Below are positions 9,718 through 18,898 of a stretch of 51,378 nucleotides of DNA, piece after piece. Every line of letters begins with the position of its first letter. Within the stretch, counting starts at the first letter, position 1. The notes beneath the pieces were generated by a model. The model did no database searches and was not told the origin of the DNA. It worked only from the letters and a program-made list of their open reading frames with translations. The position numbers were made by a program, and so were the translations under genes. Source of the DNA: Planctomycetia bacterium (GTDB taxonomy: Bacteria; Planctomycetota; UBA1135; GCA-002686595); contig SXKQ01000018.1 in assembly GCA_005778045.1 (NCBI GenBank), positions 1 to 51,378 of the forward strand. The letters are read 5' to 3'.

Positions 9718-11316
9718 TCAGGGCACGAAGCGGTGCACGCCACCGTGGTCGGCGGCGATCCACTTCGGCAGCGAGCTGTCGTCGCCGACAGCGATGCAGT
9801 GGATGCGAACCTTACGCGAGCGATTCCAGCGCACCAGCTCCTCGCGAATCGCGATGGCCTCGGTCTCCGTGCCGATCGTCGGGGTACCGTCGGTCATGAA
9901 GCAGATTGTGTCGACGTCGGGGTCGGAGAACGCGAAGGCGAGTGCGTCGTAGATGTTCGTGCTGCCCGCGAGCGTGAGCTTGCTGATCCACTCGCGCGCT
10001 CTGGCCCGGGCCTCGTCGTCGCGCTTCTTCGCCGTGGACTCTAGCTCACCCTGCTCGTCGCGCCGCGCCTTGCGCCCGCCGGTGAAGTCTTCGATCGCGT
10101 CGAGCCATGGATGCACGGTGTCGCCGAAGCCGACGATGTTGAACCACGAGCCCGCGGGCAGCGCGTCGACGAGCCCGAGAAGCTCCCGCCGCGCCACGTC
10201 GATACGCTTGAGCTTCTCTTCACCTGGCGACTTCGACAGCGCACCCATCGAGCCTGACAGGTCGACGACATAAGCCGTGCGCGCCGACGCGATGTCGACG
10301 CCATAGAAGCGCGCGGCCTTCGAGCGGCCCTGTGCCGAGCCTCCCTCGGCCGACTTGCCGACGATGTCGCCGGGCTTCCAGTCGCGGCCGGCGTTCTCGC
10401 GCCACTTCAACCAAGCGGCGTGCGTGCGGTAGCGCTGGATGCCCGTCAGCCGTCCGAGCGCATCGAGCAGGTCGCCGTGGACGCGCGAGCCGTCCGTCTC
10501 GGCCGCGAGCCGTGCGATCAGGAGGTCGAGTCGCCCGGGCGTGATGTTGCGCTCCAGCCACTCGATGGCCAGCACGCGCACGGACCAGATCGCGTCGTTG
10601 AGCTCGCGCGCGGCGACCTCGGATGCGTGGGGACCCTCGACGGCGAGGAGCTCCGCGATCGCGGCCCGCTTGCGCACGCCGTCCTTTTCGCGCGACCACT
10701 CGAACAGGCGCTCCTGCCACTCGGGCCACTGCGCGGTACCCCGCCGGATTGCGCTCGCGGCGACGAGCGCCGTCTCGACGACCTCCGTGTCCTTATTGCG
10801 CGATGCGATCGCCGCAAGCTCGTCGAACGCGCCGGCCACGCGCTGGCGCGCAAGCAGTTCCGCGGCCTCGCAGCGCACGCGCGGATCCTCGTAGCCGAGC
10901 GCGCGCAGCGCGGCCTCGGCCGTGGACTTGCAGGGCAGTCCGCGCGCCGCGCGCAGGTAGTGCAGCCGCTCGAGCGTCTCGCCGCGCCCGATGCCGGCGG
11001 CCACGTACTTGGCGGTCGCCTCGTCGCCGCACTTCGCGATCGCCTCGGCGCCGACGCGGCGCAGCCAAGCGGGGAAGGCGCGCTCGAGAATCACGCGGTC
11101 GAGCTCGGCCGCCGCCTGAGCACAGCGACCTTCGGCGCTGGCGCGATCCATGAACTCACGCAGGGCCTTCGCGCGCACGTCGCCCGTCCGCTTGGTGTCG
11201 GCGACGATCTCGAGCTCGCCCTCTGGCGCACGAGCCGCCACGCTCGAAGATCGGGCGGACGGAGCTGGAGCGAGGGCGAGTAGCAGGGCCGCAATATGGG
11301 GCAGCAGGGCCAACAT
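9718..11316 (-). CDS. Secreted HEAT-repeat protein with C-terminal von Willebrand factor A domain
   Basis: 532 residues. The N-terminus MLALLPHIAALLLALAPAPS is a signal peptide. Residues about 45-300 are short alpha-helical HEAT-like repeats (RALGYEDPRVRCEAAELLAR, LNDAIWSVRVLAIEWLE). A linker (WLKWRENAGRDWKPGDIV) leads into a VWA domain with an intact MIDAS metal site: DLSGSMG near residue 350, then STNIYDAL (the MIDAS threonine is replaced in part by STN) and FMTDGTP. The combination is common in planctomycetes and is usually taken as a surface or periplasmic binding protein; its partner is unknown. The gene is divergent from the aldolase, with about 210 bp between them. A non-coding stretch and sensor-gene debris lie beyond its 3' end. 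Confidence 0.85.
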   Translation of the reverse strand: MLALLPHIAALLLALAPAPSARSSSVAARAPEGELEIVADTKRTGDVRAKALREFMDRASAEGRCAQAAAELDRVILERAFPAWLRRVGAEAIAKCGDEATAKYVAAGIGRGETLERLHYLRAARGLPCKSTAEAALRALGYEDPRVRCEAAELLARQRVAGAFDELAAIASRNKDTEVVETALVAASAIRRGTAQWPEWQERLFEWSREKDGVRKRAAIAELLAVEGPHASEVAARELNDAIWSVRVLAIEWLERNITPGRLDLLIARLAAETDGSRVHGDLLDALGRLTGIQRYRTHAAWLKWRENAGRDWKPGDIVGKSAEGGSAQGRSKAARFYGVDIASARTAYVVDLSGSMGALSKSPGEEKLKRIDVARRELLGLVDALPAGSWFNIVGFGDTVHPWLDAIEDFTGGRKARRDEQGELESTAKKRDDEARARAREWISKLTLAGSTNIYDALAFAFSDPDVDTICFMTDGTPTIGTETEAIAIREELVRWNRSRKVRIHCIAVGDDSSLPKWIAADHGGVHRFVP

Positions 11317-11524
11317 GTACGTAGTCTAGGGCGCGCAAGCGGGCCTGGGATCGCTCCCGTGTCGAGATATGGCTCTGCCTTTGGACCATGCCGCAGGGGG
11401 CCCGGATCCGCAGCCTCGAGCGGACTCGGGCGCAGGTCCGCGCGCCACCGTTGATCCAACTCGGGCGATCGGTGACACTCCGGTCGTACCCCGACTTCAG
11501 GCAACCTCCCGAGAACCTCACGCG

Positions 11525-12415
11525 ATGTCGTTCGATCTGCAGCTCACCAAGGTCGTCTCCCAGGATGGATTCCTCGCCGCCCTCGACCAGTCCGGCGGCA
11601 GCACGCCCAAGGCTCTCAAGCTGTACGGCGTGCCCGAGAGCGCCTACTCCGGCGAGGAGGCCATGTACGCGAAGGTGCACGAGATGCGCACGCGCATCGT
11701 GACCTCCCCGGCCTTCAACGGCGACCGCATCCTCGGCGCGATCCTGTTCGAGAACACCATGGACCGGCAGGTATGCGGCAAGGGCACGGCCCAGTACCTC
11801 TGGCTCGAGAAGCGCGTCGTGCCGTTCCTGAAGGTCGACAAGGGCCTCGCGACCGAGACCGACGGTGTGCAGTTGATGAAGGACATGCCCGACCTCGACA
11901 AGCTGCTCGAGCGTGCCGCGAAGAACATGGTGTTTGGCACCAAGATGCGCTCGGTGATCAAGCAGGCCAGCGAGGCCGGCATCGAGAAGGTCGTCGCCCA
12001 GCAGTTCGAGATCGGCAAGCGCATCTGCGCGGCCGGCCTCGTGCCGATCATCGAGCCGGAGGTCGACATCGACTGCCCGGACAAGATCGCGGCCGAGGAC
12101 ATGCTCGAACAGGCGCTGTGCGCACACCTCGACGAGCTCGCGCCTCACGAGACCGTGATGCTGAAGCTCACGCTCCCTGAGGTCGACGACTGCTACGCGC
12201 GCCTGATCGAGCACTCCAACGTCGCGCGCGTGGTCGCGCTCTCGGGCGGCTACTCGCGCGCTCGCAGCAATCAGAAGCTCGCCCGCAACCACAGCATGAT
12301 CGCGAGCTTCAGCCGCGCGCTGACCGAAGGCCTCAGCGCCCAGCAGTCGGACGCCGAATTCAATGCGGCGCTCGACGATGCGATCCAGTCGATCTTCGAG
12401 GCCTCGCGCACCTAG
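11525..12415 (+). CDS. fda: Fructose-bisphosphate aldolase, class I
   Basis: It cleaves fructose 1,6-bisphosphate to dihydroxyacetone phosphate and glyceraldehyde 3-phosphate through a lysine Schiff base (glycolysis/gluconeogenesis, cytoplasm). The 296 residues match the length of the Staphylococcus-type class I enzyme. ALDQSGGSTPKALKLYG is the phosphate-binding N-terminal segment. GAILFENTMDR, FLKVDKGLA and LVPIIEPEVDID are typical family blocks, and the Schiff-base lysine is K214 in VMLKLTLPE. SGGYSRARSNQKLARN near the C-terminus binds phosphate. The ATG at 11525 is chosen because family homology begins at once; the open frame extends upstream to 11369 without homology. It may be cotranscribed with the sulfotransferase 261 bp downstream, but this is uncertain. 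Confidence 0.93.
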   Translation: MSFDLQLTKVVSQDGFLAALDQSGGSTPKALKLYGVPESAYSGEEAMYAKVHEMRTRIVTSPAFNGDRILGAILFENTMDRQVCGKGTAQYLWLEKRVVPFLKVDKGLATETDGVQLMKDMPDLDKLLERAAKNMVFGTKMRSVIKQASEAGIEKVVAQQFEIGKRICAAGLVPIIEPEVDIDCPDKIAAEDMLEQALCAHLDELAPHETVMLKLTLPEVDDCYARLIEHSNVARVVALSGGYSRARSNQKLARNHSMIASFSRALTEGLSAQQSDAEFNAALDDAIQSIFEASRT

Positions 12416-12676
12416 GTCGCGCCCGCCGGAGTCCGTTCCGCGCGCGCCGTGCGTCCTGTCGCTGACGGGACGCGTGGCGTGCTCCGTTCCCGGCCTGCGC
12501 GCGATCGGCCGGAACTTCTCTCGAGGGACGCCCATCCCTGCTTCGAGACGACGGCCCCGTTCCAAGTTCCGAACATGGCACCGCCGGGCCAGTCACGTTG
12601 CTAAACTCTAGACTCAGAGCCACACTTGGTTCGATGCCCGGGGGGCCGAAGTCGCGAAACCAGACCCACCGCAAAT

Positions 12677-13960
12677 ATGCAAGACCCGAAACTCGCCCCT
12701 GAACTCGCCGCCGTGCTGCATCCGCAGCGCCGGCCCGCGAACATGTCCTCGCCCATCTTCGTGCTCGGCAGCGTGCGCTCCGGCACGAGCGCGATGGGCT
12801 ACGCGCTGACCCACGGCGCAGGCATTCCCGGCAACGAAGAAGGCCACGTCAGCACCCTGATGCAGAGTGTGCTGAACTCGATCGAAACCGTCACGAGCAA
12901 CTTCCCAGGGAGCGGCGACCGCTACTTGCTGAGCGCCCTCGACTCGAGCGCCTTCAGTACCTACGTCATCAACTACTTCAAGGCGTTCTTCGCGCAGCAT
13001 CGCCCGACAGGTGTGTGGTGCGACAAGACCCCCAGCGACTTCGACAGGGCGCCGGCGGTACACGTCGCGCCGCTCCTGCTCGAGATGTTTCCCAACGCGC
13101 GCTTCATCTACTGCAAGCGCCGGGGCATCGAGAACGTGCTCTCGCGCAGGACGAAGTTCCCCCAGACGCCCTTCTGGTACCACTGCCGCAGCTGGGCGGG
13201 GACCATCACGGCCTGGCACCAGGTGCGTTCCAAGCTCGGAGATCGCTGGATCGAGGTCCGTCAGGAGAGCATGGCGCTCGAGCCCGACAAGGTCGCGGAC
13301 GAGTTGGCGCGCTTCCTCGGTCTCACGCCCAAGCAACGGGAGGGAGTGGCGCAGACGTTCCAGAGGGACCGTCTCGAGCAGTCGCGTCCCGCCGGCGAGG
13401 GGCGTGAGCTCACCATGGCGGAGGCCGGCTGGGACCCGGGCCTGCAGGGCGTCTTCCTGAAGGAGTGTTCCGTCGCGATGGCGCTCGCGGGGTACTCCTT
13501 AGACGGCGCTGCCACGACGGTCGACCACGGAATGAAGCTGTTCTACTCGAGCTCCGAGGGCGCCGGGGGCGCGCTGCTGGATGGACTGCCCCGCGATGCG
13601 CACATTCCCATCAACCGCGATGACTTCACGCTCGGCCCGGGGCCGATCGGCACGCGAGGCGTACTGACGTACCCCGACCTTTCCCTCGCCGGCCGCCGAC
13701 GCTTCCAGTCCAAGGTGTGCGTGGAAGGGCCGTCCGCTCTCGAAGTCGAGTTCGCTGTCGAGGTCAAAGCTAGATTCGGGCATCGCGTAGCTCATGCCTC
13801 GAAGCTCATTCGCGGCGGCGAGACGCCCGTCTCGCTCAACCTCACGCTCCCGGATGGCGACCACCAAATCTGCACGGTAGTCCTCTCGACCCAGACCAAG
13901 TCGGGTTACCACGCCGGATCCCCCCGGGCGATCTGGCTCGCGCCCGCCTTCTTCGTCTGA
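12677..13960 (+). CDS. Sulfotransferase-family protein
   Basis: 427 residues from the ATG at 12677 (MQDPKLAPELAAVL). The P-loop-like 5'-phosphosulfate-binding motif is IFVLGSVRSGTSAMGYAL near residue 25-42. WCDKTPSDFDRAP and ARFIYCKRRGIENVLSR give the second and 3'-phosphate-binding motifs of PAPS-dependent sulfotransferases, and WAGTITAWHQVRSKLGDRW is typical of the bacterial carbohydrate branch. The C-terminal 150 residues, from about TVDHGMKLFYSS, look like a separate beta-rich domain I do not recognise. It lies 54 bp upstream of a glycosyltransferase on the same strand, which suggests sulfation of a polysaccharide or glycolipid; the acceptor is inferred only from context. Confidence 0.8.
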   Translation: MQDPKLAPELAAVLHPQRRPANMSSPIFVLGSVRSGTSAMGYALTHGAGIPGNEEGHVSTLMQSVLNSIETVTSNFPGSGDRYLLSALDSSAFSTYVINYFKAFFAQHRPTGVWCDKTPSDFDRAPAVHVAPLLLEMFPNARFIYCKRRGIENVLSRRTKFPQTPFWYHCRSWAGTITAWHQVRSKLGDRWIEVRQESMALEPDKVADELARFLGLTPKQREGVAQTFQRDRLEQSRPAGEGRELTMAEAGWDPGLQGVFLKECSVAMALAGYSLDGAATTVDHGMKLFYSSSEGAGGALLDGLPRDAHIPINRDDFTLGPGPIGTRGVLTYPDLSLAGRRRFQSKVCVEGPSALEVEFAVEVKARFGHRVAHASKLIRGGETPVSLNLTLPDGDHQICTVVLSTQTKSGYHAGSPRAIWLAPAFFV

Positions 13961-14014
13961 CCGAGCCCCGCCTCTCTAATCTCGCGGCGGGACAGCCCCC
14001 TCTCCCCGACCCCC

Positions 14015-15529
14015 ATGCGCATCCTCCACGTCACCAACGCACTCGCGCCCCACGGCAGTGGGGGCGTGGCCGAGCATGTCTGGGCCATCGCACGCACGCA
14101 GGCCGAGCTACACGACGTCGCGATCTTCACGCCCTTCGACGACCCGTCCACGCCGGATGGCCACGTGTACACCGAGCGCCGCGAGCGCGTCACGATCCGC
14201 TTCTTCAACCGCCCGCGCGTCGAGTGGAGCCCGCTCGAACGCTCCTACGTGCACCACGACGTCGAGGCGGAGTTCAAGCTGTTCCTCGGCGAGCACCGCT
14301 CGGACGTCGTGCACTTCCACGACATGGACTCGCTCGGCATCGGTCTGTTCGAGATCGTGCGCTCGCTGAACATCAAGTCACTGATGACGGCCCGCGACTT
14401 CTGGCCGATGTGCCCGCTGAAGGCCCGCGTGTGCCGCACGGATGGCAGTACCTGCGACACGATCGAGCTCGCCAAGTGCGGCCCGTGCGTGCACGGCGAG
14501 CGCTGGGCGGAGCTGCGCGCGGCGGAGCTCGCCGAGCACGAGGCGCGTCGCCCGGCTCCGCCGGAGACGTTCTCGCAGTCTTGGAAGCGACTGTACCAGC
14601 AGCGCTTCGACGCCACGCGCGGCTTGCCGGCGCGGCGCCCGCTCGCGCTGCTGCACGCGACGCGCACGGCGCTGCGCGAAGCCAAGTGGAAAGCTCAGGA
14701 GCAGTTCCACGAGAAGTTCGGCGACTCGATCGAGAGGCGCATGGAACGCTTCACGCGCCGCATGCGAGAGCTCGACCTGCTGCTCGCCCCGAGCGAGTTC
14801 GTTCGCGATCAGTACATCGCGCGCTTCGGACTCTCGACGGCCAAGGCGCTCTTCAGTGCGCCGAGTCGCGCCGTCTCGGCCGTGCGGACCCATCAGCGTG
14901 CGGACTCGAGCCGCTTGCGCGTCGGCTTCTGCGGCAGCGCGGCTCGCGCCGACGGCCTGCACGTGCTCGTCGACGCCTTCCTCGAGGCGGCGTCCGAGTC
15001 GGACGCACTCGAGCTCGAGGTTCACGTACGCTGCGCGGAAGTCGACCGCTTCGAGCACGACGCCCTGCGCGAGCGCGTGCTCGCGAGTCCCGCGGCGGGT
15101 CGCGCACGCTGGATCGAGGGCTACGAGTACGAAGCGTTCGACGACGCCAGCGCCGCGTTCGACCTGCTCGTCATCCCCGCCGTGGGCCTCGGGAATACGC
15201 CCTTCGAGCTGGAGCGAGCGAGCCTGCAGCGCAGGCCCGTGCTGGCTTCCGAGGCCGGTGCCATCGCGGAGTTCTGCAAGGTGCACGCGCTCGGTCGACT
15301 GTTTCCGCGCGGGGACGCGAAGGCGCTCGCAGCCGAGCTGGTCTCCCTAGCGCGCGATCGAGCCGCGCTGGACGCTCTGGCGGGTCACGCCCCCGCCTTC
15401 AAGACGCCGGAATACGAGGGCGCGCAACTCGCGCTCACGTACCACCAGCTGCTCTACGGCACCTTCAAGGCGTCGTCCGTCGCCGAGCAGGCCGCCGCGC
15501 GCGCGGGCGAACCCGGGCCGCAGGCCTGA
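14015..15529 (+). CDS. Glycosyltransferase, GT-B fold, GT4-like
   Basis: 504 residues. MRILHVTNALAPHGSGGVAE is the standard N-terminal Rossmann start of GT4-type glycosyltransferases, with the glycine-rich sugar-nucleotide loop. DVVHFHDMDSLG and SLMTARDFWPMCPLKARVC follow; the latter, with CGPCVHGERW, gives a small cysteine group often seen in capsule or O-antigen transferases. The C-terminal Rossmann domain carries RLRVGFCGSAARADGLHVLV and LVIPAVGLGNTPFELERASL, the donor-binding region with the conserved Glu. An inserted helical segment with basic residues (about 180-260) could hold the protein to the membrane. It is likely cotranscribed with the sulfotransferase. It ends tail-to-tail with the next gene with no base between the two stops. 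Confidence 0.85.
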   Translation: MRILHVTNALAPHGSGGVAEHVWAIARTQAELHDVAIFTPFDDPSTPDGHVYTERRERVTIRFFNRPRVEWSPLERSYVHHDVEAEFKLFLGEHRSDVVHFHDMDSLGIGLFEIVRSLNIKSLMTARDFWPMCPLKARVCRTDGSTCDTIELAKCGPCVHGERWAELRAAELAEHEARRPAPPETFSQSWKRLYQQRFDATRGLPARRPLALLHATRTALREAKWKAQEQFHEKFGDSIERRMERFTRRMRELDLLLAPSEFVRDQYIARFGLSTAKALFSAPSRAVSAVRTHQRADSSRLRVGFCGSAARADGLHVLVDAFLEAASESDALELEVHVRCAEVDRFEHDALRERVLASPAAGRARWIEGYEYEAFDDASAAFDLLVIPAVGLGNTPFELERASLQRRPVLASEAGAIAEFCKVHALGRLFPRGDAKALAAELVSLARDRAALDALAGHAPAFKTPEYEGAQLALTYHQLLYGTFKASSVAEQAAARAGEPGPQA

Positions 15530-17593
15530 TCAGGCGCCGCGCTTCGAGGCGGTCTCCGGATCGGCGAGGAACGTCGCGTTGGCGTTGTGGAACGTGTGGC
15601 AACGCTCGCGCACGGGCAGGCAGCCATGCCAGACGTCGTGCTTGATCAGCGACCAGCGCAACATGAGCTCGCTCTCGATCCCCCAGTTGGCAACCTCGCC
15701 GATCAGGCGCGTCGCGGGCCCCTTGCGGAGCTCGAGCATGCGCTGGAGCTCGTCGCGCACGATGCTCCCCGTGTTGACGAAGCCGTGGTTCGCGATGGCA
15801 TAGGCCTTCGCGCGCGCCTGGATCGCCGCGAGCTTCTGCGGCTCGCGCGCCTTGGTCTCGACGAGCCAGCGCAGCGCCGACTCGATGTCCGCCACGTCCT
15901 CGGGCTCGACGAGCTTGCCGCGCACGCCGTCGAGGACGACCTCGGGGATGCCGTGCACGCGCGACGAGATGACGAACGTCTCGAGCAGCATCGACTCTAT
16001 GTTGACGAGCGGAGAGCACTCGTTGGTCGAGACGAGCACCTGGCAGTCGGCGGCGACCATGACCGGGAAGCCGCTCGGGCGCGGGCCCGTGATGTGCACC
16101 TGCGCGGCGAATTCCGGCTCGATCGCGGCAACGATCTCAGCGTGGAAGCTCTTCGGCCCGAGGTTGTCCGGGTCGAGGCGGCCGACGAGCGCGAGGTGGT
16201 GCTTGCCCCGCTCGCCTTCCGGGAGCGAGCGCAGCAGGTTCTGGAAGGCCTCGACGAGGCGCTTCTGGTTCTTGCGGCGCTCGAGACTGCCGACGCACGC
16301 GAACAGCACGCCGTCGTCGGGAAGGCCGAATTCCGCGCGCAGCTCCGCGCGCTGCGCGCGCAGGCGCTCGCCCTCGACGAGGATCGAGTCGACGTCGAAG
16401 CCGTAGGGCACCATGCCGACCTTGCCCTCGATCGGCGGGCAGAAGAGCTCGATCTGGCGCACCGTGTCGTGCGAGGCCGTCAGCACGCGATCTGCGCTGT
16501 GCAGCGCGTAGCGGTGGAACGCTTCGAGCGCGCGCTGGCTAAACAGGTGCCCGTCGCGCTTGGCGACGTTGATGCCGTCGTGGAACCACCACACGACGGG
16601 CACGCCCTTCCAGCGCAAGAGCGGCGCATGGGCATACACGGGCGAGGCGTTCAGGAAGACGAGCTCGGGATCGACAGCATCGTAGGCGGCGAGAATGTCG
16701 CGGCAGTGGGGGAATGCATCCCGGAAGTGCGCCTTCAGGAACCGCTCCTTGCCGACCTCCTCGACGAATAGCTCTTCCATCGGGCCGTCGCCGAGGCCGA
16801 GCACCCAGGGCTCGAAGCTCGTCCCGAGCGCGCGCATGCCGCGCAGGGCCCACAGCATCGCCGTGGGCGCTCCGGTCTTGGAGAGCTCGTGCGAGACGAA
16901 CAGCACGCGCGGCTTGCGACTGGGATTGGACAGCATCGGGCGCGTGCGCGTGGACTTGAACTCCGCGCCCGGCATGCGGAAGCAGCGCTGCCACACGCGC
17001 TCCTGCACGGCCAGCGCCTCGGACTCGATGTCCCCGGCGGCGATCGTGCGCCAAAGCTCGAGCTCGGCGCAGACCTGCCAGAAGGTCGAGACGCCCCACG
17101 GCGGCTGCGGGGTCGTGTCGAGCACCTTGTCGGCGAGCATCAGCACGTGGTGCAGGTCGACCGAGGCGAGATCCTTGGCGATGTAGCTCGTGCTCCAGGC
17201 GTTGCCCTCGTCGGTCTTCACGCGCACCGGCCGGTCGATTCCGAGCCCGACGACGAGATGGGCGTGGAATGGTGCGGCGCCGCGGGCGTCGCGCCAGTCG
17301 CCCAGACGGCAGCGCTCGAGGTCCTCGCGGTCGAGGGCGAGCACGACGCGCAGCCCGAGGAGCCTCGCGCCCATGACCACATCAGGGCAGGGCAAACCGG
17401 CGAACAGCACCACGCGCGTGCCGAACTCGATCAGCTCGCGGAGGACGAACACCGCCTGCGACCCCTCGTCGACCTGCAACGCCCGGAACGGGTGGCCATG
17501 CGGTGGCGTCCCGTGCCAGCGCTCGAGGTCGCGGCGAGAGAGAATCCGCGGGAGGTTGCCCGCGAGGACGAAAGCGTTGTGCTGGGGGGCCAT
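15530..17593 (-). CDS. Large glycosyltransferase with N-terminal extension, GT4-like
   Basis: 687 residues. The first about 230 (MAPQHNAFVLAGNLPRILSR onward) match no domain I know. From RKPRVLFVSHELSKTGAPTA there is a GT-B fold: VVWWFHDGINVAKRDG, ADRVLTASHDTVRQIELF, VGMVPYGFDVDSI, then the donor half with LFACVGSLERRKNQKRLVEA, HHLALVGRLDPDNLG and NECSPLVNIESMLLETFVIS (the E-x7-E-like region). The C-terminal 100 residues are an extra domain. The extension resembles the N-terminal non-catalytic parts of multidomain capsule transferases. It is transcribed towards the sulfotransferase/GT pair, and the three probably serve one glycan pathway (inference). Confidence 0.82.
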   Translation of the reverse strand: MAPQHNAFVLAGNLPRILSRRDLERWHGTPPHGHPFRALQVDEGSQAVFVLRELIEFGTRVVLFAGLPCPDVVMGARLLGLRVVLALDREDLERCRLGDWRDARGAAPFHAHLVVGLGIDRPVRVKTDEGNAWSTSYIAKDLASVDLHHVLMLADKVLDTTPQPPWGVSTFWQVCAELELWRTIAAGDIESEALAVQERVWQRCFRMPGAEFKSTRTRPMLSNPSRKPRVLFVSHELSKTGAPTAMLWALRGMRALGTSFEPWVLGLGDGPMEELFVEEVGKERFLKAHFRDAFPHCRDILAAYDAVDPELVFLNASPVYAHAPLLRWKGVPVVWWFHDGINVAKRDGHLFSQRALEAFHRYALHSADRVLTASHDTVRQIELFCPPIEGKVGMVPYGFDVDSILVEGERLRAQRAELRAEFGLPDDGVLFACVGSLERRKNQKRLVEAFQNLLRSLPEGERGKHHLALVGRLDPDNLGPKSFHAEIVAAIEPEFAAQVHITGPRPSGFPVMVAADCQVLVSTNECSPLVNIESMLLETFVISSRVHGIPEVVLDGVRGKLVEPEDVADIESALRWLVETKAREPQKLAAIQARAKAYAIANHGFVNTGSIVRDELQRMLELRKGPATRLIGEVANWGIESELMLRWSLIKHDVWHGCLPVRERCHTFHNANATFLADPETASKRGA

Positions 17594-17813
17594 GGGCTTT
17601 GCTGCGGCCGTTGCGGTCGATCGTGTGCTCGTTTGGTCGCCGGCGTCGGCGATTCTTGAGGCGTACCTCGTCCGCTCGATCGACGATCGAGAGTGCGCAC
17701 CCGCCCGGCCCTATAGTCTAACGCGTAAGCCGCCCCGGGCGCTCGCGAAGGCGAAAGACTGAAAGGACGATCTATCTAGCGGCTCTGGCCACGGCGTGAG
17801 CCGCGGCCAGCGC

Positions 17814-18800
17814 TCAGGAGAGTGCGCGCCTAGAGAGCTCGCCGAGCGCGGCTCGAAGGCGCTCGATCTCACGCGAGTGACCGTGCTCCTCGCCGTGGCG
17901 CTCGAGGTGTTCCTTGTGGTGCGCGAGCTCCCCGAGTGACTGGTAGAACGCGCGCGTGGCGCGATAGCGGCCACGTGCAATGGCCGCGAGGTGTGCGTTC
18001 ACCTGCGTGAACGAGATGGCCTGAGCGTACTGCCCCGGCGAGATGCGGCCATCGCGGAGCTCCCCCGCGAGCTGTCGCAACAGGATGTCGCGCTCGCGCC
18101 AGACCATCCAGCCGATGAAACCGGTCATGCACGCATAGCCGACCCAGTCGATCGCGAGCCCGAGCGCGAAGCCCTCGACGCCGTCAACTAGCAAGGCGAA
18201 TCCGTTGTGAAACGAGTGTGTGCCCATCGCGAGCAGCAGGCCCGCGAGCGGCGCGGTCCAGCGCAGCAACGGCTTGGACGTGGTGCGCGCCACGGCGAGG
18301 CCGATTCCGATGAACGCGGTGAAGAATGGGTGCATCCACCCGACGAGCACGATGCGGATGAAGGCCACAGACAGCAGTCCCTCGAGTCCCGCTGTACCGT
18401 AGCCGTCGCGGTAAATGTAGAGCGTGTTCTCGACCGCCGCGAAGCCCGTCGCAGTGATGCCTGCATATGTGATGCCGTCGACCACCGAGTCGAACTCGCG
18501 ACGGAAGCATGCGAACACGAGCAGAACAGCGAGCCCCTTCAGAAGCTCCTCGACAACCGGCGCAACCAGCGTGGCCGTTCCTACCATTGCGGCCTCCTCG
18601 GAGCCCGTCGCCGCCAGCAGGCCGATGCCGAGCACGGTATTGATCACGAACGCGCCGCCACACGCGATCACCGCGCCCCACAGGAACGAGCCCGCCAGCA
18701 TCCCGCGCGGTTCGGGCTCGTAGCGATCAAGCCAGCGAATGAACAGCGCGAACGCGATCATGGGCACGAAGCCGAGCAGGAGTGCGAGCGCGAGCGGCAT
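17814..18800 (-). CDS. PrsW-family intramembrane protease
   Basis: 328 residues with about eight membrane helices, starting MPLALALLLGFVPMIAFALF. The conserved acidic and histidine residues of PrsW-type glutamic proteases are present: E84-E85 and K88 in PVVEELLKG, E124-N125 in FAAVENTLYI, H157 in VGWMHPFFTAF, and H195 and H198 in GTHSFHNGF. RYEPEPRGMLAG in the first loop is also characteristic. The C-terminal 80 residues are cytosolic, charged and helical. Bacillus PrsW cleaves an anti-sigma factor; no sigma or anti-sigma gene is near, so the substrate here is unknown. Confidence 0.88.
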   Translation of the reverse strand: MPLALALLLGFVPMIAFALFIRWLDRYEPEPRGMLAGSFLWGAVIACGGAFVINTVLGIGLLAATGSEEAAMVGTATLVAPVVEELLKGLAVLLVFACFRREFDSVVDGITYAGITATGFAAVENTLYIYRDGYGTAGLEGLLSVAFIRIVLVGWMHPFFTAFIGIGLAVARTTSKPLLRWTAPLAGLLLAMGTHSFHNGFALLVDGVEGFALGLAIDWVGYACMTGFIGWMVWRERDILLRQLAGELRDGRISPGQYAQAISFTQVNAHLAAIARGRYRATRAFYQSLGELAHHKEHLERHGEEHGHSREIERLRAALGELSRRALS

Positions 18801-18839
18801 GGCTGGGGAGTCTACGGTCGTACGTGTCCTTGAAAACGA

Positions 18840-18874
18840 GCGGCGCCGCCCTGGTCGAACCAGGACGGCGCCGC
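18840..18874 (-). terminator. Intrinsic terminator for the peroxidase/beta-helix gene
   Basis: A 16-bp stem (18840-18855 with 18859-18874, one C-A mismatch) closes a 3-base loop. It lies 25 bp after the stop at 18899 on the minus strand and is followed there by a TTTT tract (TCGTTTTCAAGG). Confidence 0.8.
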
Positions 18875-18898
18875 CTGCGAGGTACTCGAGATCGAGGC

